Part shown: positions 52,773 to 61,618 of the stretch, in pieces
Numbering within the stretch: position 1 is the stretch's first letter
Layout of the letters: each line of letters begins with the position of its first letter
DNA from: Rhizobium sp. 16-449-1b
GTDB lineage: Bacteria > Pseudomonadota > Alphaproteobacteria > Rhizobiales > Rhizobiaceae
Direction: 5' to 3'
Assembly: GCF_017741935.1 (NCBI RefSeq)
Contig: NZ_JAGHMH010000024.1
Coordinates: 248,001-312,000 of the forward strand
Length of the DNA stretch: 64,000 nucleotides
The notes under the pieces: generated by a model
Databases searched by the model: none
Told to the model about the DNA's origin: nothing
What the model saw: the letters and a program-made list of their open reading frames with translations, nothing else
Made by a program: the position numbers and the translations under genes

Positions 52773-52988
52773 TCACCCACCCCGACGGCGCTGATACCGA
52801 GCCCGCAGCCAGAACACCGCGAAAAACGCCATCACCAGACAAACCCCGACGATAATCGCCAGCGTCGGCGAGTAATTGCCGATCCACAGCACCACCGACG
52901 GCAGGAAATAGATGACCAGCCCGGCGCAGACGAGGATGATCGCAGCGGCAATCGCCGGCGAGCGGCGTTCGGATCTGGGGTCGGCCAT
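52773..52988 (-). CDS. Small two-helix membrane protein (71 aa)
   Basis: It starts MADPRSERRSPAIAAAIILV and has membrane helices at about residues 11-29 and 36-58 and a very basic tail RARYQRRRGG. ATG 52988 is preferred over the longer frame to 53084, which has no signature. The orientation is opposite to the nickel transporter and it ends 14 bp after its stop. Function unknown. Confidence 0.6.
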   Translation of the reverse strand: MADPRSERRSPAIAAAIILVCAGLVIYFLPSVVLWIGNYSPTLAIIVGVCLVMAFFAVFWLRARYQRRRGG

Positions 52989-53096
52989 GCGAAAATCTCC
53001 TGCGGGTGAGGAGAAGGGCTTAGGCCAGCCGCCAGCGAAAGGCAACTGGCCGTAATGGCAGGCTTGCCAATCGTCAAACGGCAAGCCTTTTTCCGC

Positions 53097-53810
53097 TCAG
53101 GCCGTGACCTTGGCCGACGATACGGTCGCGTCGATATGATCGAGCAGCGCGTCCGGCAGGCCGAGGCGGCCGGCGAGCAGGTCGAGATAGCCACGTTCGG
53201 CGCGGGTATCGGGATTGATGGTTAGCCGTGTCGCGGTGTAGAGCTCGACCTTCTGCTCCTCGGTGCGCGCGGCGGCCACGAGATCGTCGATATCGACGGG
53301 GTTGGCGAGTTCGTTGCGCAGGAAGGCCTCGGCTTCCGAGCCGAGATCGACTTCGCGCACCTTTTCCATGATGTTGGCGCGCTCGGCATCGTCGATATGG
53401 CCGTCGGCCTTGGCGGCGGCGATCATCGCGCGGATCAGCGTCAGGGCGAAATCATTGGAGAGCTGCGGCCCCTCCAGGCTGAAGGCAGAATCCGGTGGCG
53501 GAAGGGCGATCGGCTGGCCGGTCGCGGCGGCAGGCTGTGGTGCTGCCTCAGGCGACTTGCCGGACTGGTAGTTCTTGTAGGCGAGATAACCGAGGCCGGC
53601 GACGGCCGCGAGCCCGCCGATGGTCGCGACATTGCCGGCGATGTTGCGGCCGGTCTTGGTGCCGAGCACGGCGGTCGCAAGGGCCCCTGCCTTCCACGGA
53701 TTGTTCTTGGCCATCTCGATCGCACCGCCCGCCCGGTCGCGAACGCTGCCGCCGACACCTGGAATTTGCGATCCCAGAAACTGCTCAAGAAGCTTCTTCG
53801 CGTCGAACAT
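53097..53810 (-). CDS. DUF533 / TerB-like tellurite-resistance family protein
   Basis: The 237-residue protein has an N-terminal Gly/Ala-rich segment with a membrane helix (about 61-79), a Pro/Ala linker (85-110) and a C-terminal TerB-like all-helical domain. DFALTLIRAMIAAAKADGHIDDAERANI is the metal-binding acidic patch of TerB folds. ATG 53810 defines the start; the frame continues upstream through the antisense of eda, which is not coding. It is close to the inner membrane by prediction. Function unknown in detail. Confidence 0.8.
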   Translation of the reverse strand: MFDAKKLLEQFLGSQIPGVGGSVRDRAGGAIEMAKNNPWKAGALATAVLGTKTGRNIAGNVATIGGLAAVAGLGYLAYKNYQSGKSPEAAPQPAAATGQPIALPPPDSAFSLEGPQLSNDFALTLIRAMIAAAKADGHIDDAERANIMEKVREVDLGSEAEAFLRNELANPVDIDDLVAAARTEEQKVELYTATRLTINPDTRAERGYLDLLAGRLGLPDALLDHIDATVSSAKVTA

Positions 53811-53861
53811 ACCTGATTGTCTCCCTTTTAAGCTAAAACGGAAGATAGGTACGCCCGGCAC

Positions 53862-53893
53862 GAATACAAATGCGGGCGGCAAGGCCGCCCGCA
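53862..53893 (-). terminator. Terminator of eda
   Basis: On the minus strand TGCGGGCGGC-CTT-GCCGCCCGCA forms a perfect 10-bp stem and is followed by TTTGTATTC. It lies 37 bp downstream of the eda stop. Confidence 0.7.
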
Positions 53894-53929
53894 CCATGCG
53901 GATCACAAAAATGTCAGGAGAAAGCCGCT

Positions 53930-54568
53930 TCAGCCCTTCAGCGCGGCCGCTTCTGCGGCGAGCTTGGTGATGCCGGCCCAGTCGCCTGCAGCAATCAGTT
54001 CCTTCGGCGCGACCCAGGAGCCGCCGACGCAGATGACGTTGGGCAGCGACAGGTAATCCATCGCGTTCTTCAGCGAGATGCCGCCGGTCGGGCAAAACAG
54101 GGTGCCAGCGAGCGGCGAGGAGAACGCCTTCAGCATGGCCGCACCACCGGCCTGCTCGGCCGGGAAGAACTTCAGCACCTGGTAGCCTTCTTCGCGCAGC
54201 GCCATGACTTCGCTGGCAGTCGCCGCACCCGGCAGAAGCGGCACGGAGGAATCGCGGGCCGCGTCGAGCAGCTCCTGCGTGGTGCCCGGGCTGACGATGA
54301 ACTTGGAGCCGGCGGCAACCGCGGCTTCCCAATGCTTGGCGTTGAGAATGGTGCCGGCACCGACCTCGGCACCCTCGACTTCGTCGGCGACGGCGCGGAC
54401 CGCGTCCAGCGCTGCAGGCGTGCGCATGGTGATTTCGATCGCCTTCAGACCGCCCGCGACCAGCGCCCGCGCCAGCGAAACGCCCGACTTGACGTCGTCG
54501 ACGATCAGAACAGGCACGACGGGCTGCAGTTTCAGGATGGAAAGGAGTTTCTCTGTCTTTTCGCCCAT
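53930..54568 (-). CDS. eda: KDPG aldolase (Entner-Doudoroff), Eda
   Basis: The 212-residue protein has VVPVLIVDD, AIEITMRTPAALDAV with the conserved Glu and Arg, GAGTIL, FIVSPGTT and LKFFPAEQAGG with the Schiff-base Lys, then FCPTGGISLKN. It splits 2-keto-3-deoxy-6-phosphogluconate into pyruvate and glyceraldehyde-3-phosphate. ATG 54568 has AAGGAA upstream. In rhizobia this is the main route for glucose, so it links to the glycogen genes only at the level of central metabolism. Confidence 0.95.
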   Translation of the reverse strand: MGEKTEKLLSILKLQPVVPVLIVDDVKSGVSLARALVAGGLKAIEITMRTPAALDAVRAVADEVEGAEVGAGTILNAKHWEAAVAAGSKFIVSPGTTQELLDAARDSSVPLLPGAATASEVMALREEGYQVLKFFPAEQAGGAAMLKAFSSPLAGTLFCPTGGISLKNAMDYLSLPNVICVGGSWVAPKELIAAGDWAGITKLAAEAAALKG

Positions 54569-54722
54569 GGCCGTGGTTCCTTTGAAACGATTTAATTGCG
54601 GCAACGGAATAGACCTACCGCTAAAGTTTGTCGAGACCGCAACCATCTTTGGAACGGAATGGGTATCAACCTCAGCCAATTTGCGCTAGCGTACCCGCCG
54701 TCGTCAAAGAGGTTCATCGGTC

Positions 54723-55211
54723 ATGGCAAAAGAGATCGAGCGGAAGTTCCTGGTACGCAGCGATGGCTGGCGCTCCGGCGCGGAAACGAAGTCTGTCCTC
54801 AGACAAGGCTATATCGCGTCTATGGACGATCGTTCGGTGCGTGTGCGCATCATCGACAGGAAGAGCGCGCGGCTGACCACCAAGATCGGCCGCAGCAAGA
54901 TGACCCGCGACGAATTCGAATACGAAATACCGGTCAGCGACGCCGAAGAGCTGCTTGGTGCGGCGATCGGCATCGTCATCGAAAAGACCCGCTACCGCGT
55001 GCCCTATGAGGGCTACGTCTGGGAGGTCGACGTTTTCGCCGGCCAGCATCGCGGCCTCGTCATCGCCGAGGTCGAGATGGGGTCGGAAGCCGAACGGCCG
55101 GCGCTTCCCGCCTGGCTCGGCCGCGAGGTCACCGGCGATTTCAGATACTCAAATCAGGCATTGGCAACCGAATTTGAGCACGACCGGCATGCCCTTCAGC
55201 ATACGGCCTGA
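54723..55211 (+). CDS. CYTH-domain protein (inorganic triphosphatase type)
   Basis: The 162-residue protein begins MAKEIERKFLVRSDGW, with the ExExK motif, followed by RVRIIDRKSARLTTKIG and the acidic tunnel strands TRYRVPYEGYVWEVDVFAG and VIAEVEMGSE. It is the metal-dependent triphosphate tunnel fold. It is most likely a tripolyphosphatase or related phosphatase. It overlaps the CHAD gene by 23 bp, so CYTH and CHAD are separate proteins made together instead of the fused form seen elsewhere. Confidence 0.9.
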   Translation: MAKEIERKFLVRSDGWRSGAETKSVLRQGYIASMDDRSVRVRIIDRKSARLTTKIGRSKMTRDEFEYEIPVSDAEELLGAAIGIVIEKTRYRVPYEGYVWEVDVFAGQHRGLVIAEVEMGSEAERPALPAWLGREVTGDFRYSNQALATEFEHDRHALQHTA

Positions 55212-56097
55212 CCGGTCCTTCAAATCACAGTTTCACAAGCTCGCGCGACGCCAGCTGCGCCATGCGATCGATGTGCTCGAAACGCGGCCTCAAGGCACGG
55301 ACCACGCGATCCATGAAGCGCGCAAGCGGCTGAAGCGGGTGCGCTCGCTCTACCGCCTAGTCGCGAGCGCCGTGCCGAAATTTTCCGCCCGCGAGAACAT
55401 CAGGCTGCGCGGCATCGCCCGCTCGCTATCCTCCCTGCGCGATGCGGCGGCCCTCGTCGAGACCGCCACCTATCTCCACGAACGCGCCCGCGACAGCGAC
55501 GAAGCCGAAGCGCTCGGCCGCATCGTCGTGGCGCTCACCGCCCGGCGCGACCGGCTGATCGCCGCAAGGCGCGATCCCGAAAAGGTCGTCTCCGACACCA
55601 TCTCGGCGCTGAAGCGGGCGATCGCGGCCGTTCAGGACGTCAACCTCAAGGGTGGACACCGCCGGCATGGGCGGCTTCTGGCGCATGGATGGGACACCAC
55701 GGTGCGCAAGGCGCGCAAGGCGCTGGCCGCCTGCGAGGGGCATGTCTCGGCCGAAGCCTTTCACACGCTGCGCAAGCGCACGCAGGATTACCGCGCCTAT
55801 CACAAGCTGCTCAATCCGCTCTGGCCGACCGCGATGAACGCCAAGTACGAGGCGGCGAGCACGCTGGTCGACCTGCTCGGGCGCATCAACGACCTTGAGC
55901 TGCTGTGCGAGCTGGTCGAAACGGAGCATCACCATTTCGAAAATGCCGACGACCTCGCGCATCTGCTCTACGCGATCATCTTCCATCAGCAGCAGGGCCG
56001 CCACGATGCGCTGGATCGAGCCGAGACCATCTTCGGCCCGGATGCGGATGACGAGGCGATGCGCATCGAGATGCTCTGGATCGCCTTCGGCGGCTGA
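55189..56097 (+). CDS. CHAD-domain protein
   Basis: The 302-residue protein is a single CHAD domain: conserved His in TDHAIHEARKRLKRVRSLYRL at about 38-58, a second helical half with AFHTLRKRTQDYRAYHKLL at about 200-220, and a very His-rich loop ELVETEHHHFENADD. CHAD domains bind polyphosphate. The ATG lies inside the end of the CYTH gene. An in-frame open stretch upstream is out of the CYTH frame and is not coding. It may target the CYTH phosphatase to polyphosphate granules, by analogy. Confidence 0.88.
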   Translation: MPFSIRPDRSFKSQFHKLARRQLRHAIDVLETRPQGTDHAIHEARKRLKRVRSLYRLVASAVPKFSARENIRLRGIARSLSSLRDAAALVETATYLHERARDSDEAEALGRIVVALTARRDRLIAARRDPEKVVSDTISALKRAIAAVQDVNLKGGHRRHGRLLAHGWDTTVRKARKALAACEGHVSAEAFHTLRKRTQDYRAYHKLLNPLWPTAMNAKYEAASTLVDLLGRINDLELLCELVETEHHHFENADDLAHLLYAIIFHQQQGRHDALDRAETIFGPDADDEAMRIEMLWIAFGG

Positions 56098-56156
56098 ACA
56101 TTAGCCGCATCTGCAGGCGATTGCGCTTGCGCTCTGAAAGCTGTATTTCCAGCGGC

Positions 56157-57092
56157 ATGACCGACACATCGACCCAACAGGCGACGAGCCCTTTCCTCGT
56201 CGCGGCCCTTTATCATTTCGTTTCCGTGCCGCACTTCGAAAACCTGCGCGCGCCACTGCAACAGCTGTGCGAGGATAATGGCGTCAAGGGCACGCTGCTG
56301 CTCGCCCATGAAGGCATCAACGGCACGATCGCCGGGCCGGATGCGGGGATTGCGACGGTGCTTGGCTACCTGCGCGCCATGCCGGAATTCGCTCGCCTGG
56401 AGCACAAGGAAAGCCGCGCGTCGAAAATGCCCTTCGTGCGCATGAAGGTGAAGCTGAAGAAAGAGATCGTGACGATGGGCGTCGAAAACATCGACCCCAA
56501 CAAGATCGTCGGCACCTATGTCGCGCCGCAGGATTGGAACGCGCTGATCTCCGATCCCGATACGATCGTCATCGACACCCGTAACGATTACGAGACGGCG
56601 ATCGGCATCTTCAAGGGCGCGGTCGACCCGAACACCAAGACCTTCCGCGAGTTTCCGGACTGGGTGAAGAACAACACCGGCCTGCACAACAAGCCGAAGA
56701 TCGCCATGTACTGCACCGGCGGCATACGCTGCGAAAAGGCCACTGCCTTCATGAAGGAGCAGGGTTTCGACGAGGTCTACCACCTCAAGGGCGGCATCCT
56801 GAAATATCTCGAGGAAGTGCCGCAGGAAGAGAGCCTGTGGGAAGGCGCCTGCTTCGTCTTCGACGAGCGCGTCTCGGTCGAGCACGGCCTGAAGGAGGGC
56901 GACCACAAGCTCTGCCACGCCTGCCGCAATCCGATCACCGCGGAAGAGATCACCTCGGAGAAATACGAGGAAGGCGTGTCCTGCAGCCATTGCTACGACA
57001 GCCGCACCGAGGAAGACCGGCTGCGCTACCGCCAGCGCCAGCTGCAGATCGCGCTCGCCAAGAAGCGTGGCCAGAAGCACATCGGCACCTGA
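56157..57092 (+). CDS. trhO: tRNA uridine(34) hydroxylase TrhO (rhodanese-related)
   Basis: The 311-residue protein has an N-terminal domain (FVSVPHFENLRAPLQQLC, GTLLLAHEGINGTIAG), a rhodanese domain (VIDTRNDYETAIGIFKGA) with the active-site Cys in YCTGGIRCEKA at about 190, and a C-terminal zinc-finger-like region with four Cys (CHACRNPIT, CSHCYDSR). TrhO makes 5-hydroxyuridine at the wobble position of several tRNAs. ATG 56157 replaces a TTG 36 bp upstream. Confidence 0.92.
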   Translation: MTDTSTQQATSPFLVAALYHFVSVPHFENLRAPLQQLCEDNGVKGTLLLAHEGINGTIAGPDAGIATVLGYLRAMPEFARLEHKESRASKMPFVRMKVKLKKEIVTMGVENIDPNKIVGTYVAPQDWNALISDPDTIVIDTRNDYETAIGIFKGAVDPNTKTFREFPDWVKNNTGLHNKPKIAMYCTGGIRCEKATAFMKEQGFDEVYHLKGGILKYLEEVPQEESLWEGACFVFDERVSVEHGLKEGDHKLCHACRNPITAEEITSEKYEEGVSCSHCYDSRTEEDRLRYRQRQLQIALAKKRGQKHIGT

Positions 57093-57124
57093 CGGGATCA
57101 CTTAGAGCTTGGACAAGGACTTGA

Positions 57125-59335
57125 TCAGGCGGCGCTGACGCGCCGTCCGCTGGTCTTGCGCGCGCGTGCTTCCATCAGCCGCTCGGTGATGTCCTCCGCG
57201 GAGACGGGCCTGCTGAAGAAGAAGCCCTGCAGCGTATCGCAACCGAACTGCGAGGCGATATCCGCCTGCTCCGGCGTCTCGATGCCCTCGGCGGTGACGG
57301 GGATATCGAGCGAGCTCGCAAGCGCCACGGTCGCCTTCAGCATCTCTCGCTGGCTCTCGCTGTGCTCGATATCCATGATCAGCGAACGGTCGATCTTGAT
57401 GCGGTCGAAGCCGAACTGGCGGAGATAGCCGATCGACGAGAAGCCCGAGCCGAAGTCGTCCAGCGCGATCTTCACGCCCAGCGTCTTCAGCTGCTCGATC
57501 GCCTGGCGCGTCCGCTTCGGGTTCTGGATCATGTAACCCTCGGTCACCTCGAGCGTCACCCGCTTGGCCTCGATCTCCGTCTGGCGCAGCACGTAACGCA
57601 CGTAATCGGTGAAGGCGGGGTTGCGGAACTGGCCGGGCGAAACGTTAACGGCGATCCTGAGCTCCGGCCATTGCTTGGCCGTCTCGCAGGCCTTGCGCAG
57701 CACGAAGAGGCCGAGTGCCTCGATGAGACCGCTGGTCTCGGCAACCGGGATGAACACATCAGGCGACACCGGCCCATGGCCCGGTCGGTTCCAGCGCACC
57801 AGGGCCTCCACCCCGACCATCTCGTTGCTGTCGGCGCCGATCAGCGGCTGGTAGGCAAGCGTCAGGTCGCCGCCTTCGATCGCCTGGCGCAGATCGAGCT
57901 CCAGCGCGTTGCGCTCCTCGCGATCGGCATCCATGGCGGGATCGTAGAGCGTCATGCGGGCGCGGCCGGCTTCCTTGGCCTTGTACATGGCCAGATCGGC
58001 GCGCCGCACCAGTTCCTCGCGATCGACACTACCCGCGGGCGAAACCGCGATGCCGATGCTGGCGCCGATGACAACCACGCGGCGGCCGATTTCCAGCGGT
58101 TCGGCCAGGAAATCGAGAATATGCTCGGAAAGCTGCAATGCAGCCGCGTCGCCCTGCTGTGATGCGAAGACGATGGCGAACTCGTCGCCGCCGATGCGGG
58201 CAAGCACGGCACCCTCGGGGATCAGCACCTTCAGCCCGGCCGCAACCGCCCGGATCAACTGGTCGCCGGTGCCGTGGCCGTAGGAATCGTTGACTTCCTT
58301 GAAACCATCAAGGTCGAGATAGAGAAGCTGGACATTATCCTGAGACTGCCTGGCGAGCGTCACCATCGCATCGACGGAGACGCGCAGGCCGTCTCGGTTC
58401 AGAAGTCCGCTCAGCCGGTCGCGCAGCGCATCCTCGCGCGCGATGATCTCCTCGCTCTTCAACCTGCGCCCGGCCAGCCAGCCGATGATCAAAAGCACGA
58501 CGAAGAACAGGCCGACAAGGCAGATCGCCTGCACCACCTGGCTGCGCACATCGGCATAGCCGACATCCCCAGGCGCGCGCGACGTCCAGATCAGCTTGCC
58601 GAGCGACGCGCCAAGCGCATCCACGATCGGCACGGAATAGGCGGCGGCCTGATCGGCGCCAACGAGCTGCAGTCCGCCGATGACATAGGTCTTGCCGATA
58701 TCGTCGATCTTGGCGGCGTCGAGATGGCGGATGAAGATGAGATAGCGATGCTTGCCGGGCGCGGCCGCGAGCGCACCGGACTTTTCGCGCACCAGTGCCA
58801 CGCCACCGACGGCGATGCCCGACTTCGTGCTGATGAAGCCGGACGCCTCGGGCAGATCCTTCGGGCCGGCGGCCTTCACCTTGTCGAACAGCGCCCAGAG
58901 CGCCGGCGAAAAGAACTCCTGCAAGCTGCCCGCCATCGGCTTGCCGTCGCGATAGACCAGGATCGGCGTCTTGTCGTCGTCGATGACAACAGCCATGTCG
59001 AACAGCGCGCTGTTGACCGACATCTCGCCATAGTTCGACACGGTCCAGTCCATGCCATCGGTGGCATAGACATTGGTCGCGGCATCGTCCCAGGCCGCGT
59101 AATCGTTGAGGGTGGCGCCGAGCTGCGCCACGAAATTCTGCAGCGCGCCGGAGACGGTTTCGCGCGAGCGCTCGTCATCGAGCACGTTGGATTTCTGCGC
59201 CACGTGATCGAGCGCATTCAGCACCATCATCGTGACCACAGCGACGACGACGGCAAACGAAAACAGGACGCCGGCCACGGTTGTGTGGCGACCAGCTCCG
59301 ATAATCGCGCTTCGTTTGCTGAAGATCGACGGCAT
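57125..59335 (-). CDS. CHASE4-GGDEF-EAL membrane protein
   Basis: The 736-residue protein has a first helix (about 20-42), a periplasmic CHASE4-type sensor (DYAAWDDAATNVYATDGMDW at about 78) and a second helix (about 268-290). A GGDEF domain with intact RIGGDEFAIV and an EAL domain with VEALVRWNRP, NVSPGQF, EVTEGYM, DDFGSGFSS, KIDRSL, AEGIET and QGF follow. Both sites look active, so the net direction of c-di-GMP turnover depends on the sensor. Upstream GGGAGA supports ATG 59335. Confidence 0.92.
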   Translation of the reverse strand: MPSIFSKRSAIIGAGRHTTVAGVLFSFAVVVAVVTMMVLNALDHVAQKSNVLDDERSRETVSGALQNFVAQLGATLNDYAAWDDAATNVYATDGMDWTVSNYGEMSVNSALFDMAVVIDDDKTPILVYRDGKPMAGSLQEFFSPALWALFDKVKAAGPKDLPEASGFISTKSGIAVGGVALVREKSGALAAAPGKHRYLIFIRHLDAAKIDDIGKTYVIGGLQLVGADQAAAYSVPIVDALGASLGKLIWTSRAPGDVGYADVRSQVVQAICLVGLFFVVLLIIGWLAGRRLKSEEIIAREDALRDRLSGLLNRDGLRVSVDAMVTLARQSQDNVQLLYLDLDGFKEVNDSYGHGTGDQLIRAVAAGLKVLIPEGAVLARIGGDEFAIVFASQQGDAAALQLSEHILDFLAEPLEIGRRVVVIGASIGIAVSPAGSVDREELVRRADLAMYKAKEAGRARMTLYDPAMDADREERNALELDLRQAIEGGDLTLAYQPLIGADSNEMVGVEALVRWNRPGHGPVSPDVFIPVAETSGLIEALGLFVLRKACETAKQWPELRIAVNVSPGQFRNPAFTDYVRYVLRQTEIEAKRVTLEVTEGYMIQNPKRTRQAIEQLKTLGVKIALDDFGSGFSSIGYLRQFGFDRIKIDRSLIMDIEHSESQREMLKATVALASSLDIPVTAEGIETPEQADIASQFGCDTLQGFFFSRPVSAEDITERLMEARARKTSGRRVSAA

Positions 59336-59474
59336 TCATTCTCCCTGTCGGCAAATACTGACGGGAAGCCTTCAAAAAACGGTTAAAACGCGATTGAACG
59401 ATTAAGCATTTTTGCATCGATGGCACGAACGCAAGAGCGATAAAAATCATTTTATTTCAATCGGATAATATTAT

Positions 59475-60038
59475 TCAAATACCCTTATAAAGAGACACCT
59501 TACGAACGTGCCCGCAGAATTTTGCAAGCGCGTTCACAATAACGCCGTCACGCATGGCCGCATCGAGAACCGCCGCCTGTGCCGCATCGTCCTTCCCGAG
59601 CAGCCCGATCCGCAAATGCGCCTCCGCGACGATATCGAACGACATGGTCTTCAGGACCTCGGTCAACTGGCCGAGCGCGAAGTCGCCGCGATGCGAGGCA
59701 TGCGCGATCATCACAGGCTTGAAAGGCACCTCGTCGCGTGAGACCAGCCAGTCCAGCGCATTCTTCAGCCCGCCCGGCAGCCCGTGCGCATATTCCGGGC
59801 AGGCGACGATGACGCCATCGGCGTCGCGCATCTTCGCGCCCAGCCGCTCGACGATCTCGGGCGTGTTTTCGCCTTCGCGATCGGGATTGAAGATCGGTAG
59901 ATCACCGATGAGGTCGCAGATCTCGATCGTCACACCATCAGGCGCGTGATCGCGCAAGATCGTGAGCAGCCGGCGATTGGTCGAGACCTCCCGCTGGCTG
60001 CCGCAGAGCGCATAGAGAAAGAGCGGCTTGGCGTCCAT
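59475..60038 (-). CDS. NADPH-dependent FMN reductase-like flavoprotein
   Basis: The 187-residue protein has the flavodoxin-like FMN phosphate-binding start LCGSQREVSTNRRLL and CPEYAHGLPGGLKNALDWLVS, typical of the NADPH-dependent FMN/quinone reductase family (ArsH/ChrR/WrbA relatives). It probably reduces quinones, chromate or azo compounds; the substrate is not set by the sequence. It is a single gene between the GGDEF-EAL gene and the metNIQ operon, same strand. Confidence 0.88.
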   Translation of the reverse strand: MDAKPLFLYALCGSQREVSTNRRLLTILRDHAPDGVTIEICDLIGDLPIFNPDREGENTPEIVERLGAKMRDADGVIVACPEYAHGLPGGLKNALDWLVSRDEVPFKPVMIAHASHRGDFALGQLTEVLKTMSFDIVAEAHLRIGLLGKDDAAQAAVLDAAMRDGVIVNALAKFCGHVRKVSLYKGI

Positions 60039-60075
60039 GCCACTGGTCTATGCCAACAGACGATTCGCCCCAACG

Positions 60076-60105
60076 AAAAAGCGGCCCGGCAAGGCCGGAC
60101 CGCTT
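60076..60105 (-). terminator. Terminator of metNIQ
   Basis: On the minus strand AGCGGTCCGGC-CTT-GCCGGGCCGCT (11 bp, one mismatch) is followed by TTTTTCG, 28 bp downstream of metQ. Confidence 0.8.
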
Positions 60106-60132
60106 CATGTCGGATAGAGATAAGATCAGGTC

Positions 60133-60909
60133 TTACCAGGACGGGATCAGGGCGCCCTTGAACTGTTCGTTGATGAACTTGCGGATGCTTTCGTCGTGGT
60201 AGGATTCGACCAGCGTCTTCGCCCACGGTGCGTCCTTGTCGGCGGTGCGGACAACGATCACGTTGGCGTAAGGCGACTTCTCACCTTCGATGGCGATGGC
60301 GTCGGTCTTCGGGTGCAGGCCGGCTTCCATGGCGTAGTTGGTGTTGATGACGGCGGCGTCGACGTCGTCGAGCGAGCGCGGCAGCTGCGCGGCGTCGATT
60401 TCGGCAAACTCGATCTTCTTCGGGTTGTCGATGATGTCGGCGACGGTGACCTTGACGCCAGGATTGTCCTTGAACTTGATCAGGCCCTTGGAGGCGAGAA
60501 CGAGCAGCGCGCGGCCGCCATTGGTCGGGTCGTTCGGGATGGCAACGGTTGCGCCTTCCTTCAGCTCGTCGAGGCTCTTCACCTTCTTGGAATAGACGCC
60601 CATCGGCGTGGTGATCGTCGTGCCGATGCTGACGAGATCGAACTTGCGGTCGGCGATCTGGTTGTCGAGGTAGGGCTGGTGCTGGAACGAGTTGGCCTGG
60701 ATATCTCCATCGTTGAGCGCCTGGTTCGGCACGACATAGTCGGAGAACTCGACGATCTCGATGTTGAGACCCTTGGTCTTGGCGATCTCGGCGACCTTTT
60801 CCATGATCTGCGCGTGCTCGCCCGGCGTGACGCCGACCTTGATGTCTTCGGCGAGTGCCGATCCGGCTGCGAAGGCAGCCAGCGCGGCCGCGATGATGAA
60901 CTTCTTCAT
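60133..60909 (-). CDS. metQ: Methionine ABC transporter substrate-binding protein MetQ (NlpA family)
   Basis: The 258-residue protein has a signal peptide (FIIAAALAAFAAGSALAE) without a lipobox Cys, so it should be freely periplasmic, unlike lipoprotein MetQ of enterobacteria. The mature part has VGVTPGEHAQIMEKVAEIAK, SFQHQPYLD, AIPNDPTNGGRALLVL, and FINEQFKGALIPSW, all typical of NlpA/MetQ. It is the last gene of metNIQ, 41 bp after metI. AGGAGA precedes the ATG. Confidence 0.93.
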   Translation of the reverse strand: MKKFIIAAALAAFAAGSALAEDIKVGVTPGEHAQIMEKVAEIAKTKGLNIEIVEFSDYVVPNQALNDGDIQANSFQHQPYLDNQIADRKFDLVSIGTTITTPMGVYSKKVKSLDELKEGATVAIPNDPTNGGRALLVLASKGLIKFKDNPGVKVTVADIIDNPKKIEFAEIDAAQLPRSLDDVDAAVINTNYAMEAGLHPKTDAIAIEGEKSPYANVIVVRTADKDAPWAKTLVESYHDESIRKFINEQFKGALIPSW

Positions 60910-60949
60910 GGGTGTCTCCTGTGTTGAATTATGGTTTCTTGTTAAAGGA

Positions 60950-61618
60950 TCAGTTTTTCCGGTTGCGCTTGTCGAAGCGGCGGGCGAGCCCGTCGCCGGC
61001 GCTCTGGACGAGCTGCACGAGAACGATCAGCACGATCACGACCATCACCATCATCTCGGGATTGAAGCGCTGGTAGCCGTAGCGGATGCCGAGATCGCCC
61101 AGCCCGCCGCCGCCGACGGCGCCGACCATGGCCGAGTAGCCGATCAGGCTGACGATGGTCATCGTCAGCGCCATCAGTATGCTCGGCCGCGCTTCCGGCA
61201 ACAGCACCTTGAAGACGATCTGGAACGGCGTCGCGCCCATGGCGCGGGCAGCCTCGATCAGCCCCTTGTCGATCTCGCGGATGGCGGATTCGACCAGGCG
61301 GGCGAAGAAGGGAATGGTGGCGATGGTGAGCGGCACGATCGCCGCCCAGGTGCCGATCGACGTGCCCGTCAAAAGGCGTGTCAGCGGCACGATGGCGACG
61401 ACGAGGATGATGAACGGCGTCGAGCGCGCGGCGTTGACGATCAGCCCCAGCACGCGGTTGGTCTTCGGCGCCGGAAACAGCTCGCCCTTGCCCGATGTGG
61501 CCAGGAACACGCCGATCGGCAGGCCGATGATCGAGCCGACGATGCCGGCGACGAACACCATCTGCAGGGTCTGCATCAGCGCCTTGGAGAGAAGGTTGTA
61601 GATCATATCAGGCGACAT
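60950..61618 (-). CDS. metI: Methionine ABC transporter permease MetI
   Basis: The 222-residue protein has five predicted membrane helices and the EAA loop EAARAMGATPFQIVFKVLLPEARPSI at about 120-145, which contacts MetN. GGAGG lies 9 bp before ATG 61618. It overlaps the metN stop by 11 bp. The family moves D- and L-methionine and related compounds. Confidence 0.93.
   Translation of the reverse strand: MSPDMIYNLLSKALMQTLQMVFVAGIVGSIIGLPIGVFLATSGKGELFPAPKTNRVLGLIVNAARSTPFIILVVAIVPLTRLLTGTSIGTWAAIVPLTIATIPFFARLVESAIREIDKGLIEAARAMGATPFQIVFKVLLPEARPSILMALTMTIVSLIGYSAMVGAVGGGGLGDLGIRYGYQRFNPEMMVMVVIVLIVLVQLVQSAGDGLARRFDKRNRKN

Noticed and set aside
53811..54332. N-terminal extension of the DUF533 gene to 411 codons
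   Set aside because: The extension is antisense to eda; the ATG at 53810 begins the family N-terminus MFDAKKLLEQFLGSQ.
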